Assembly (NCBI GenBank): GCA_001769855.1
Contig: MEPP01000001.1
Span: forward strand, 226,982-290,981
From: Bdellovibrionales bacterium GWA2_49_15
GTDB lineage: Bacteria; Bdellovibrionota; Bacteriovoracia; Bacteriovoracales; Bacteriovoracaceae
Reading direction: 5' to 3'
Length of the DNA: 64,000 bases
In this document: positions 42,814 through 52,118 of the stretch, one piece after another
Layout of the letters: each line of letters starts with the position of its first letter
How positions within the stretch are numbered: position 1 is the stretch's first letter
Notes under the pieces: model-generated
What the model saw: only the letters and a program-made list of their open reading frames with translations
Told to the model about the DNA's origin: nothing
Databases searched by the model: none
Made by a program: the position numbers and the translations under genes

Positions 42814-43395
42814 TTAGTGGCCTTGGCCAATAAGTTCTTTAAGCACAGACTGACTCGACTCCAAAACCTGCTGATGTAAAGAGTTGCCATGGGAGTCGAT
42901 TGTCACAACCACCGGAAAATCTTCCACCGTCAATTCCCAGATGGCCTCAGGCGAGCCAAATTGCTCAAGATAGACGCCGTCCACCGACTTAATCCGCTCG
43001 GCCAGAACTTGGGCAGCTCCGCCGATGGCGTGAAAATAGACGCAACCGTACTCACGACAGGCGTTGAGCGTCTTCGGCCCCATCCCGCCTTTTCCAATCA
43101 CCCCCACCAGACCATGGTCGCGGATCACTTGCCATTGATAGGGCTCCTCGCGGCTCGAAGTAGTAGGGCCGGCAGCGACCACGCGATACTTGCCGGTTTT
43201 TTTGTCTTTTAAGACAACCGGACCGCAGTGATAAATAATTTGATTGCGCAAGTTGACCGGTGAGGGATTGCCCTCATGCAGATATTTATGCACAGAATCC
43301 CGGCCGGTAAAAATTTTGCCGGTTATATTGACCATATCTCCGACGTGCAGCTCGCGCACCATCGCTTGAGAAAAGGGATACTTTAATGTCTTCAT
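42814..43395 (-). CDS. Class I fumarate hydratase, beta subunit
   Basis: The 193-residue protein corresponds to the C-terminal half of iron-sulfur class I fumarases. It has the swivelling-domain pattern HCGPVVLKDKKTGKYRVVAAGPTTS and IGKGGMGPKTLNACREYGCVYF. It forms the active enzyme with the alpha subunit 13 bp upstream in the transcript. L(+)-tartrate dehydratase is a close relative, but the nearby cycle-related genes favour fumarase. Confidence 0.85.
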   Translation of the reverse strand: MKTLKYPFSQAMVRELHVGDMVNITGKIFTGRDSVHKYLHEGNPSPVNLRNQIIYHCGPVVLKDKKTGKYRVVAAGPTTSSREEPYQWQVIRDHGLVGVIGKGGMGPKTLNACREYGCVYFHAIGGAAQVLAERIKSVDGVYLEQFGSPEAIWELTVEDFPVVVTIDSHGNSLHQQVLESSQSVLKELIGQGH

Positions 43396-43408
43396 TGTTC
43401 ATCTCCTC

Positions 43409-44374
43409 TTAATAAAGCCACTTGGCGATGGCACCGTTCTTCGATAGCTGGATTCCCTGGCGACGAAAGGCCCAGCACATATAACTTATAGAGACAAAAA
43501 AACTCGCCGGCACCCTTTGCTGGGCCCCGATCTTGCAGCCGAGCAAAGTTGTCTTGCCCCCGAATCCCATGGGCCCGATCATCAGCTTATTACACGACTG
43601 CACGATATCCTCTTCCATCTTGGCCAGCTCGCTATCGGGATTTTTATCATCAAGCTTGCGTAAGAGCTGCTCCTTGCTCTCCAAATATCCGGAGCAGCGA
43701 TCGCCTCCGATACAAATTCCCAGCACGCCCGGACCGCAGCCTTGCCCTTGCGCCTTGACCACGCCATCTAAAATAACTTTCCGAACACCCGCCATATCCC
43801 GACCGGCCTCGATCGGGCCGTAGGGAAGGGAATATTGGATGCCCACATTTTCACATCCTCCGCCTTTCAGCATGACTCGAACTTCCACATTGGCGGACTT
43901 ATGCTGATGGAAATGAAAAGAGGGATGGCCCGGGCCTAGGTTTGTGGGCTCACTTTTTCCTGTGACTGAATTCACACTGTTCTGTCGTAGATATCCCAGC
44001 TCCGTGGCCTTCACAATGGCCTTCTTCGCCTTGTCCATAAATTTGAGCTGATCAAAATTGGCGGGATGGGAAATATAAAAAAGCACCGTTCCCGTGTCCT
44101 GACATAAAGGCTGAGACTTTGCCTTGGCCAGGGCAATGTTATCCTGGATAATCTTCATGGCATATTCAGCCGTGGTATTTTTCTCTTCCCGCTCTAGGGC
44201 AGTGAGAATAACTTTTTGAATATCATCAGGCAGCTCCGCAGACGTGCGCCTAAGTAACTCCAGAAGAGATGAAAAAACATCTCCGTTTGCGGGTACTTTG
44301 CGTTTCCTTGAACTGGCAACCTTTTTCTTTGTAATTTTCTTTGTAATTTTTTTTGGCGGATTTTTTTTGGCCAT
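43409..44374 (-). CDS. Class I fumarate hydratase, alpha subunit, with basic N-terminal tail
   Basis: I chose ATG 44374 because AGAGGA lies 7 bp upstream; an upstream in-frame start has no such site. The 321-residue product carries the iron-sulfur cluster cysteines in CQDTGT, GGCENVG and GCGPGVLGICIGGDRCSG, plus NLGPGHPSFHFHQH. It hydrates fumarate to malate with the beta subunit. The first 26 residues are an extra basic tail, with a KKITKKITKKK repeat and SRKRK, that normal family members lack. It could bind nucleic acid or membranes, or be harmless. It heads the operon with the beta subunit and the CoA-transferase. Confidence 0.85.
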   Translation of the reverse strand: MAKKNPPKKITKKITKKKVASSRKRKVPANGDVFSSLLELLRRTSAELPDDIQKVILTALEREEKNTTAEYAMKIIQDNIALAKAKSQPLCQDTGTVLFYISHPANFDQLKFMDKAKKAIVKATELGYLRQNSVNSVTGKSEPTNLGPGHPSFHFHQHKSANVEVRVMLKGGGCENVGIQYSLPYGPIEAGRDMAGVRKVILDGVVKAQGQGCGPGVLGICIGGDRCSGYLESKEQLLRKLDDKNPDSELAKMEEDIVQSCNKLMIGPMGFGGKTTLLGCKIGAQQRVPASFFVSISYMCWAFRRQGIQLSKNGAIAKWLY

Positions 44375-44475
44375 AGATATTCCTCTACTTGCTTGAGTTG
44401 ACGGACGAATTTGATTTCCACTATGGTAGCAGAGCATCCCAGTTTCGTTAACCTTTAACTATAAAAATAGAATTC

Positions 44476-46521
44476 ATGTTTTCCTTAAACAAGCTCAATT
44501 CCATGCAGCGACTTGCCGCCGAAACGGTGGAAGGCCCGGTGCTTATTTTGGCCGGAGCCGGAAGCGGCAAGACCAGCACCATCACCCATCGCATGGCCCA
44601 TATGGTGGCGAATTTAAAAATCCCACCAAAATCAATTTTAGGTGTGACATTTACCAATAAAGCGGCGCGGGAAATGCGCGAGCGGGTCATTTCTCTCATT
44701 GGTCATGACGGTTCTCGAGGTATGACGCTGGCCACCTTCCACGCTCTTTGCGTTTCGATTCTCAAAAGACATATCGAGAAGCTCGGGTATCATCCCAATT
44801 TTAATATTTATGACACGAGTGACCAGATGTCGATTATCCGCGAGGCCCTCAATCAATATCGCAGCGACAAGGATGGAGGGTTTGACCGCAAAACCATCCA
44901 GGCCAGGATCAGCTTTTTAAAAAATCGCGGCATCTCTCCCGAAGAATTTCCCAAGTCCAAGCACTTTGACCATGACTCTCCCTATGATTTGGTGACTCAG
45001 CATTGTTTCCAATTTTATCGCGACAAAATGCGCTTTTATAATGCCATCGACTTTGATGATATTTTATTTTTAACCGCCACGCTCTTTCGCAAATTTCCGG
45101 AAGTGGCGCTCTCCTACTCCAATCGTTTTCGCTACATCATGGTGGACGAGTATCAGGACACCAACGCCCTCCAGTTTGAGCTGATCCTGGCCTTAACCAG
45201 CGCCCATAAAAATTTATGCGTGGTGGGTGATGACGATCAGTCGATCTATGCATTTCGGGGCGCCGATATCACCAACATTCTTTCCTTTGATAAGCACTTC
45301 TCCCCTGCCAAGGTGATTAAGCTAGAGGAAAATTACCGCTCAACCCAGCCTATTTTAGAGCTGGCCAATCACGTGATTGTGCAAAATAAAGTGCGCAAGC
45401 AGAAAACTCTCTTTAGTCAGAAGCAAAGTAGCGAGCTGCCCATTCTCTGGGGCTGTGGCAATACGGAGCACGAGGCCCAAGCGGTGACCGAAGATATTCT
45501 GCAGTACTGGCGCAGTGGAAAACATTTAAATGAGGTCGCCATTCTTTACCGATCGAAAACCCAGGTCGAACCTTTTGAAGCGCAACTTAGGATGTCGCAG
45601 ATCCCCTACAACATCATTGGCGGCCAAAAGCTCTACGATAAAAAAGAAATTAAAGATATCATGAGTTATCTGACTCTGATCTATAACACCCGCGATGAGC
45701 TGGCGCTGAGGCGCGTCCTCAATGTACCGCACCGGGGAATCGGCCAGGCCACCTTGGATAAATATCTGGCGCTCAAAGAAAGCAATAAGTGCGATCTCTT
45801 TTCCGCCTTGGAAAGCAATCCTAATCTGGGGCCGGCGAAATCCACGGGAGTTTCAGACTTCACCAAAATCATTCATCAATCCAAAGAGGCGTTTGCCCAA
45901 AGGCCACTCCATACCGCCATCGCGGAGCTGATTGCCAATCTCGATTACTATGAGTTTATCAATCATGAGTACAAGGACGCCCCCAAGCAGGCGGAGCGCA
46001 AGAGAATGGATGTGGAATCATTCATCCAGACGGCGGAGCATTTTTACAATTATCACAAGCAAAACACCACTCTGGATCTTTTCGTTGAGAAAATTATTCT
46101 GCAGGATTCCCAGGACGAGGAAAAAAACCAGGACGAGGAGAAGGCCGCGCAAAAAAATGAGATCTCACTTATGACCCTTCACTCGGCCAAAGGCCTGGAG
46201 TTCGAGCGTGTTTATTTTGTCGGGGCCGAGGAAGATTTATTGCCCCATAAAAAAACCGTGACGGAAGGAACTGATATCAGCGAGGAGTTGCGTCTTTGTT
46301 ATGTGGGGATTACGCGCGCGCGCCAGAAGCTTATTCTCACCTACTGCAAGGAGCGAACGATTTATGGGAAAAAGGTCCCCCGGCACAAATCGCGCTTCCT
46401 GGAGGTGCTCAAACCCGGTCTCTTTATTGAACAAGATCGCACCACCTTCGGCCACCTTTCACCTGAGGAGGCCAAGGACTATAAAAAGAATTTTTTTAAG
46501 GGTCTGATCGACGACATGTAG
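44476..46521 (+). CDS. UvrD/PcrA/Rep-family DNA helicase
   Basis: The 681-residue protein has the superfamily 1A motif order: AGAGSGKT (Walker A, 26-33), GVTFTNKAAREM, VDEYQDTN (Walker B), VGDDDQSIYAFRGA, EENYRS, and near the end LMTLHSAKGLEFERVYFVG and LCYVGITRAR. It unwinds DNA 3' to 5' during repair or replication restart. The length is a little short of Bacillus PcrA (about 740) because the C-terminal tail is reduced. No ribosome site precedes the ATG; TATAAA at 44460 would place the start of transcription near the ATG. Confidence 0.9.
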   Translation: MFSLNKLNSMQRLAAETVEGPVLILAGAGSGKTSTITHRMAHMVANLKIPPKSILGVTFTNKAAREMRERVISLIGHDGSRGMTLATFHALCVSILKRHIEKLGYHPNFNIYDTSDQMSIIREALNQYRSDKDGGFDRKTIQARISFLKNRGISPEEFPKSKHFDHDSPYDLVTQHCFQFYRDKMRFYNAIDFDDILFLTATLFRKFPEVALSYSNRFRYIMVDEYQDTNALQFELILALTSAHKNLCVVGDDDQSIYAFRGADITNILSFDKHFSPAKVIKLEENYRSTQPILELANHVIVQNKVRKQKTLFSQKQSSELPILWGCGNTEHEAQAVTEDILQYWRSGKHLNEVAILYRSKTQVEPFEAQLRMSQIPYNIIGGQKLYDKKEIKDIMSYLTLIYNTRDELALRRVLNVPHRGIGQATLDKYLALKESNKCDLFSALESNPNLGPAKSTGVSDFTKIIHQSKEAFAQRPLHTAIAELIANLDYYEFINHEYKDAPKQAERKRMDVESFIQTAEHFYNYHKQNTTLDLFVEKIILQDSQDEEKNQDEEKAAQKNEISLMTLHSAKGLEFERVYFVGAEEDLLPHKKTVTEGTDISEELRLCYVGITRARQKLILTYCKERTIYGKKVPRHKSRFLEVLKPGLFIEQDRTTFGHLSPEEAKDYKKNFFKGLIDDM

Positions 46522-46538
46522 GCATGTTAGGCTGTTTT

Positions 46539-46557
46539 CCCGACTAACCATGTCGGG
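46539..46557 (+). terminator. Weak GC-rich hairpin after the helicase gene
   Basis: CCCGAC-TAACCAT-GTCGGG is a perfect 6-bp stem with a 7-base loop, 18 bp after the helicase stop. The T-run expected of an intrinsic terminator is missing immediately after it (CATAACCCC follows), so this is a tentative call. Confidence 0.3.
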
Positions 46558-46605
46558 CATAACCCCTTAATTTTTAACAGATAAATTATTAAAAAAGCAT
46601 CTTTA

Positions 46606-46613
46606 TCCGATAA
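46606..46613 (+). promoter_or_regulatory. FliA-like -10 element (weak) before the 907-residue exported protein
   Basis: TCCGATAA matches the FliA -10 at 7 of 8 positions. The -35 region at the proper distance (TATTAAAA) matches poorly. It is listed because the downstream gene resembles the one preceded by the clearer site at 34549. Predicted transcript start near 46620, 34 bases before the ATG. Confidence 0.3.
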
Positions 46614-46653
46614 GAAAGTGGGTTTTGAGAGCAACCTTTTCTTGGGATTTAAC

Positions 46654-49377
46654 ATGTCAAAGTTATGCGCCTTATTTTTGGGTTTTGTTCTGTCATCCGC
46701 CATGGCCAAAACGCCTGCGCCCCAGTTCGGCACGGAGGACGACGCGACCTTTACCGCTCCATCGAAAATGTGGGTGAAGTCCCCGCTTAAAGAAACTGAG
46801 CTTCCCCTGAAATATGGAAATACGGTCGAGGGAATTGGTAAATCGCAGGTTTTTTTTCGATATGCCCAATTTGAAGCGCCTTTTTTAATCGGCACGATTC
46901 ACTACCATTCATTTCCCTATAGCAAGAATCCTGAAAATGATACGCCCGAGGCCGTAAAAAAGGCCTTCATGAAAATGCATAAATTAAAATGGGTGGGAGA
47001 ATGGAAAATTGAAAATCACACCTGGGTTTTTCAGGGACCTCAGAGACAAGGGGGCCGTTTCTATCGGCTTTATTTTACAAAGGGAAAAAAATCCTACGCC
47101 GTTTCCACCTCGGTTTTGCGAAATGCCTATCTTGAAACCACCGAGGTCGAGGCCCAGTGGATTCAAAATAAAATTATGCAAAGACATCTGGAACAAGAGC
47201 AGGCGGTGAAAACCACCCGCTTTAATCTGGATAATTTTGAGTGGTCTATTTTTCCAACCGCCCACGCTCAAACAACGCTACCGTGTCCGCCTCCCACGGC
47301 ATCCGGGGCACCTCCCATTGGTGCCTGCCCGACAGCGTCGACCTGTGCCGGACTATTTCCAACCGCCCAGGCCACCTGTCTCGCCAACATTGCCAACTGC
47401 CAGCAGGGAAATTTGACCACCATGTTCAATACCGCCAACGGAACGATTGGTGGTTTGCGACAGGATATTAACTGCGAAAGCAATAAATGGGGCACCAAGG
47501 TTGATAATCTTCAAACCTGGATGGACCAAAAAATTGCCGGCCAGGAGCCAAGAGTCGACCGCTTCTTGGGCCAGGTCGATCGTGCCATTGATGTGGTCGA
47601 CCGCCTCACCGATCCGGTTCACATGGCCGGTGTGGCGGCCCTCGGGGCCATGGCCAGTACCCTCGCCACAGGAGCCATCGGTTTGGCAGTCCAGGGAATT
47701 GGCGAAGGACTCTCCTACTTATATAGAGAAATTTCCGGCCAAAATGAGGAAGAGCTCATGCGTCTTCGCGCCGATGCTTTTGGCAAGGCCAAAGATGATT
47801 GGGAAAAGCTCAATGGAGAATTGGGCAAGGTGGAAGAGTCCATCGACACATCCATGGAATTACTCGAAGTCGTCAAGGCCTCGGGTCTTGGCCTGGAAGA
47901 TTTCTTAAAAAGTGTCAGAGACGAAAGCCAGAAAAAATCACGCGAGTCGAGTCGACTACGATTCCAGATTGATAGGATGCAAAGAGAGTATGAGAGGACT
48001 GATAATGAACAAACTCTGCAATGCCTGATTGCCACCGACGTGCTCAAAAAGGCTGCCGATGCAGAGCTGACCAGACTGGGCGTGCTGGGTGATCAGCTGG
48101 ATAAGTTCAAAAAGAAAAATAATAACTTTGAATTCGCCTGCACCGCCATGTCGCGGGAGATAGGGACACTGCTTGCCAAAGAGGCGGTGATTGAAAAAGC
48201 ACGCAGTAATATGGGACTTTATTTTGCCGCCCACCTTTGGGTGGAGCAGAAGGATGCCGCAAAAAAATCCAGGGACCAGCAGGAACTTGTTCCGATGGAA
48301 AACTTCCGGAGGGAAAAAGAGGCGGCCCAGATGGAATTTTATAATCGCCTCTTTCCCCCGGTCATCGACACCAACCGGGAAGAAAGAGTTAACTGCAAAC
48401 GCGTGTTACTCAAAATCGCCCAGGACTGCTCCGATCAAAATAAAAAATGGTATGACTACCTGCCATTTTCCCCTACCAATCTCGGGCAAATCAGAAAATG
48501 CGGCATGCCCGGGATCAGTGCCCACGCCAATCCGAGCGTGGAATCGGGCCCCATGCGCAGTATCGAACCTCAATATTACAGCTATCTCTTGGGCACCTAT
48601 GCCAAAAATCTGGTGGCCACAGGCGCCATCTATAATAAGGTCGAGGGCCCGTTTGAAGCCAAATGTGTCAGATTGGCGGTTGATAACTATGCCTCCTTTA
48701 CCGCGCGTAGTGAGCAGGCGCGCGCCAATTACTCGGTTGATCTCGCCACCTGGAATCACCGTCTGGTCAGCTTCAACAGCTACTACAAGGAAACCTCAGA
48801 CATGATCAATAATATCAAAATTGAATCGGCCTGTGGCACCATCGCCGAGACCGGCTGCTATGAGGGGGAAGCCGATTGCGAAAGATTGAGAAAAGATTCC
48901 TGCTTCAAAAATGTAAAAAGAACATCCTGCGCCCAGCATGAGGTGGGGGATTGTCCTGCGCCAAGTGCCGCCTGCAGAAATCAAAATGATCCTAGCGACT
49001 ATTGCAGATACCAGCGAGAGCGCATTGGGAAGTGTTACAACTTTGAAAGAGAGTGTACCGCCAGTGATTATCCCATGGGCTGCGAACCTTTCATGGACAA
49101 AGAATGTCGCAAGCATTGTGAGGACATTCTGTTGCGATGTAAGGACTTCAGGGCACAGGGCTTTGCCAGCTTCGAGGTTTGTAATACTCGATTGGCCCCT
49201 CAGGTCGAAAGCTGCGCAAGGGAAGAAAAGAGCTGCTTTGCCACCAAAAGCAAATGTGTGAAAAGCTCTTTCAGCAATGCTCGCTTCCGCTTTGAGCGCT
49301 TCAAGACCATGAAGAAATACCTGGATGAGAATTTGTGCCAGAATTTCCCGAGGTCAAGGGCGATCGGCTCTCGATAA
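46654..49377 (+). CDS. Large exported coiled-coil, cysteine-rich protein (907 residues)
   Basis: ATG 46654 follows GGGA and begins a signal peptide (cleavage near SAMAKT at about 18). Residues about 25-190 form a beta-rich domain of unknown type. Residues about 208-250 are Pro/Cys-rich. Residues about 325-355 are a long hydrophobic Ala/Gly-rich stretch (AGVAALGAMASTLATGAIGL) between coiled-coil regions that extend to about 560. The C-terminal 180 residues are very Cys-rich with short spacing (about 25 cysteines) and must be disulfide-bonded. No family is recognised. Its plan (exported, coiled coil, Cys-rich) resembles the 34611-38318 protein. Confidence 0.65.
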   Translation: MSKLCALFLGFVLSSAMAKTPAPQFGTEDDATFTAPSKMWVKSPLKETELPLKYGNTVEGIGKSQVFFRYAQFEAPFLIGTIHYHSFPYSKNPENDTPEAVKKAFMKMHKLKWVGEWKIENHTWVFQGPQRQGGRFYRLYFTKGKKSYAVSTSVLRNAYLETTEVEAQWIQNKIMQRHLEQEQAVKTTRFNLDNFEWSIFPTAHAQTTLPCPPPTASGAPPIGACPTASTCAGLFPTAQATCLANIANCQQGNLTTMFNTANGTIGGLRQDINCESNKWGTKVDNLQTWMDQKIAGQEPRVDRFLGQVDRAIDVVDRLTDPVHMAGVAALGAMASTLATGAIGLAVQGIGEGLSYLYREISGQNEEELMRLRADAFGKAKDDWEKLNGELGKVEESIDTSMELLEVVKASGLGLEDFLKSVRDESQKKSRESSRLRFQIDRMQREYERTDNEQTLQCLIATDVLKKAADAELTRLGVLGDQLDKFKKKNNNFEFACTAMSREIGTLLAKEAVIEKARSNMGLYFAAHLWVEQKDAAKKSRDQQELVPMENFRREKEAAQMEFYNRLFPPVIDTNREERVNCKRVLLKIAQDCSDQNKKWYDYLPFSPTNLGQIRKCGMPGISAHANPSVESGPMRSIEPQYYSYLLGTYAKNLVATGAIYNKVEGPFEAKCVRLAVDNYASFTARSEQARANYSVDLATWNHRLVSFNSYYKETSDMINNIKIESACGTIAETGCYEGEADCERLRKDSCFKNVKRTSCAQHEVGDCPAPSAACRNQNDPSDYCRYQRERIGKCYNFERECTASDYPMGCEPFMDKECRKHCEDILLRCKDFRAQGFASFEVCNTRLAPQVESCAREEKSCFATKSKCVKSSFSNARFRFERFKTMKKYLDENLCQNFPRSRAIGSR

Positions 49378-49379
49378 TT

Positions 49380-50603
49380 TTAACGTTCAACACCGGTGAA
49401 AAGGACGGCGACTTTTTCCTCTTTGGAAATCTCGCCCTGCTCATACAGCTTCAAAAGCCCCGCATATCCTGAGCTTCCGGTGTGATCAACCGGGATTTGA
49501 TATTTTTCCTTGGCAAGCGTGTTGGCCGCTTTTAACTCTTCTTCAGACACCGTGAGGGCATCGCCATGGGTGGTGAAAACACCTTCAACGATTTTAAACC
49601 AATCATAGGTCACATCATCCAAGATACCATGGGCAATACTTTTGGGTTCTGTCTCCCAGGGCCACATGTACTTCGTCATGTTCTGATTGACAGTTTCCAG
49701 GTCTTTTTTATTTTTAATTTTTTCCACCGCCCGCACCAGCGGATGGGCCCCTTCCGTTTGAACCGCATAGATTCGCGGCAACTTGGTGATCAACCTGGCC
49801 TTGTAAAATTCCTGACAGGCCTGCACGCCGGCACTGGCCAAGGCCCCGCCGCCGACCTGAATAACAAGGGCATCGAGTTCGATATTATTTTGCAGCAACT
49901 CGGTCAAAAGTTCAAAATAGAGGGTTTCCCCTCCTTCGATATTGCTCCAGTTATCCGTTCCCGAACAGGAAAATGCCAAGGCACCGTGGCCCAGCTTTTC
50001 CTGGAATCTGTTGTAGCAGGGGTCGCCGACTTCACCGGCGACGCGCGGACAGGTATTAATATGGGCCCCATTATCCCGCAAAATTTTATAAACAGTTTCG
50101 TCTAAATCGGGCGGGACAAAAACGCTGAGGGACTTGCCCGCCGCCTTGGCCACGAAAGAAGCTCCGATCGCGGCATTGCCACAGCTATAAATGGCCAGTT
50201 CCGGTTTTTTTTGCCCCAGCACTTCCAGGTAAATGGCCGTGCCCATGAGGTGTCTGGCCTTGTGAGAGCCGCCCACATTCGAGGTTTCATTTTTGATAAA
50301 CAGATTCTCATCTCTGATTAAAGGCGTTTGCATAAAGCCGGGATCAATTTTTTTGACGATCTCGTTGTAATTGAGATTCAGCTTCTTGGCCAAATCGTGG
50401 GAGTAAAAAAAATCCTTGAACTTTATAAAAGGGTTTAACTCCTTGCTGGAGATCAGCTCACGCTTGGAGATAACCACATCAATGACCTTTTCCAGGATAT
50501 GATTGGTATCTTTGTTATCGCCTCTATTTTCGCAGGCGAGAATGAGATCTTTTTGAAGCTCATAGATCTGGCCGCAGCCGCGGCAAATAAGCCTAGCAAG
50601 CAT
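49380..50603 (-). CDS. Fold-type II PLP enzyme, threonine-synthase-like
   Basis: The start ATG at 50603 overlaps the end of the upstream PLP gene by 11 bp; the longer frame begins with sequence from that gene and is not credible. The N-terminus has a half zinc-ribbon (ICRGCGQIY) as in threonine synthases. The PLP lysine is in GGSHKARH, the phosphate loop is SCGNAAIG, and the glycine-rich loop is VIQVGGGALASAGV. Threonine synthase, threonine ammonia-lyase and related beta-elimination or replacement enzymes are possible; no homoserine kinase or similar gene is nearby to decide. It is probably co-expressed with the second PLP enzyme. Confidence 0.7.
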   Translation of the reverse strand: MLARLICRGCGQIYELQKDLILACENRGDNKDTNHILEKVIDVVISKRELISSKELNPFIKFKDFFYSHDLAKKLNLNYNEIVKKIDPGFMQTPLIRDENLFIKNETSNVGGSHKARHLMGTAIYLEVLGQKKPELAIYSCGNAAIGASFVAKAAGKSLSVFVPPDLDETVYKILRDNGAHINTCPRVAGEVGDPCYNRFQEKLGHGALAFSCSGTDNWSNIEGGETLYFELLTELLQNNIELDALVIQVGGGALASAGVQACQEFYKARLITKLPRIYAVQTEGAHPLVRAVEKIKNKKDLETVNQNMTKYMWPWETEPKSIAHGILDDVTYDWFKIVEGVFTTHGDALTVSEEELKAANTLAKEKYQIPVDHTGSSGYAGLLKLYEQGEISKEEKVAVLFTGVER

Positions 50604-52080
50604 TATTGAACTCGACGATGAGCTTGTCCCATTTCGGGATATAAGATCGAAGTGAATTCCAAAATTCCGGGTCCTTTCTGGCATTGAAATCTTCCAGCGA
50701 AACACCTTGCTGCTCAACCCAGGTGTAATAGCCCAGATTAAAGATTCTCTCCCTGCCTAAATAAGTCAGCTCTTCCATATGATCTGTCGTCACGGCCATC
50801 AAATATTGTCCGAAGGCCTCGGCGGCCTTGACGGTGGAATAGTTATTTTTGTAATACTTTTCCAAGGCCTTCTTGATCTCGGACGAGTACATCGTGGCGG
50901 GGTCAGTGGCCACGGTCAGCAGTACATCGTCTTTACCAAGCTTATAGTATTTTGCAAGCTTGATGGCGGCGATGATATTTCCGATGGAGGAAATTCCGAG
51001 ATAGGAAAGTGAATCAACCACTTCCTTGGAAATTCCGCGCTCTTTCATCAGATAATTTTTTCCGGTTTCGTGGTTAAACAGAGTCACCAGGTTATCGGTG
51101 TTGGCATCGGAAACGGCAACCACAAAGTCGGTATTCATAACGTTGTGGATAAAGGGCACGTGCTTGTCGCCAATGCCTTGAATATTGTGAGCGCCAAAAC
51201 CATTATTGAGAAGGGTGGGACATTCAACCGCTTCCATAGCGGCAATTTTCAAACCGGGATGCTTTTCTTTCAAATAGTCTCCGGCGGAGATGGTGCCGGC
51301 GGAACCGGTGGCGGAAATAAAGGCGCGGGCCTTAAAATTGGGATTGGCCTTTTTAACGTGTTCAAAAACATCATTCATGGCCTTGCCCGTGCAGGTATAG
51401 TGTCCCAAGGCATTACTGAATTCGCAGAACTGATTGAAAATTATATTTTCAGGATTTTTCTCAAGGGCGTTGCAGGCATCATAAATCTCTTTGACGTTGC
51501 TCTCGCAGCCATAGGTTTTGATAATGTCTTTTTTGGGATCGATCGTCCATTTATTGAGCCAGTCAAATCTCTCCTGACTCATTTCTTCGGGAAGGATGGC
51601 CACCCCGTGACAGTCCATAATCCTGGAAACCGCCACACCGCCGCGGCAATAGTTCCCGGTGGAAGGCCAGATCGCCCGGTGCTTGACCGGGTTAAACTGG
51701 CCGGTCACAATCCGCGGGGCCAGACATGAATACGCAGCCAAAACCTTATGGGCGGTGATCATTGGGAAATTGGCACCGATCATGACGACGATGCGGGCGT
51801 CAACCCCGGTGATCTCCTTGCCCAAAACAAGGTGATGGGGAACACTGCTAAAGCTTTTTGACTTAGGATCATTGTACCAATGAATGCGGAACAAATTGAG
51901 CGGATGGGCCTCGTTGACATCAATATTCTTCAGGGCCTCGCGAATATTGGCGGGAATGGTGGTCGGATTGGCAAGCTCCGAAAAAGTGGGCAGTTTGATT
52001 TTCCGCTCTTTAAAGCGCTTTAGCGTATCAACGTAGGTATTTTTATCAACGATATGGGTTTCCAGTCCTAGCTTTGCCAT
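50593..52080 (-). CDS. Fold-type II PLP enzyme, cysteine-synthase/thiolase-like, unknown substrate
   Basis: The 495-residue protein is a PLP-dependent enzyme of the tryptophan-synthase-beta fold. The probable PLP lysine lies in ITAHKVLAAY and the phosphate-binding loop in STGNYCRGGVAVSRIM; SATGSAGTISAGDYL is the second glycine-rich region. The family occurs widely as 'PLP-dependent protein subunit beta' without a proven reaction. It overlaps the second PLP enzyme by 11 bp, so the pair may be subunits or consecutive enzymes. It lies 38 bp downstream of the M42 aminopeptidase gene, which suggests a role in amino-acid breakdown. Confidence 0.68.
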   Translation of the reverse strand: MAKLGLETHIVDKNTYVDTLKRFKERKIKLPTFSELANPTTIPANIREALKNIDVNEAHPLNLFRIHWYNDPKSKSFSSVPHHLVLGKEITGVDARIVVMIGANFPMITAHKVLAAYSCLAPRIVTGQFNPVKHRAIWPSTGNYCRGGVAVSRIMDCHGVAILPEEMSQERFDWLNKWTIDPKKDIIKTYGCESNVKEIYDACNALEKNPENIIFNQFCEFSNALGHYTCTGKAMNDVFEHVKKANPNFKARAFISATGSAGTISAGDYLKEKHPGLKIAAMEAVECPTLLNNGFGAHNIQGIGDKHVPFIHNVMNTDFVVAVSDANTDNLVTLFNHETGKNYLMKERGISKEVVDSLSYLGISSIGNIIAAIKLAKYYKLGKDDVLLTVATDPATMYSSEIKKALEKYYKNNYSTVKAAEAFGQYLMAVTTDHMEELTYLGRERIFNLGYYTWVEQQGVSLEDFNARKDPEFWNSLRSYIPKWDKLIVEFNNAC

Positions 52081-52118
52081 GAGAATCTCCTTTTAGATAG
52101 GCAACTTTACACCATGAA

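Noticed and set aside
47245..47274. Signal-peptidase-like AHAQ inside the 907-residue protein
   Set aside because: It lacks the hydrophobic core of a signal and lies in a Pro-rich linker.
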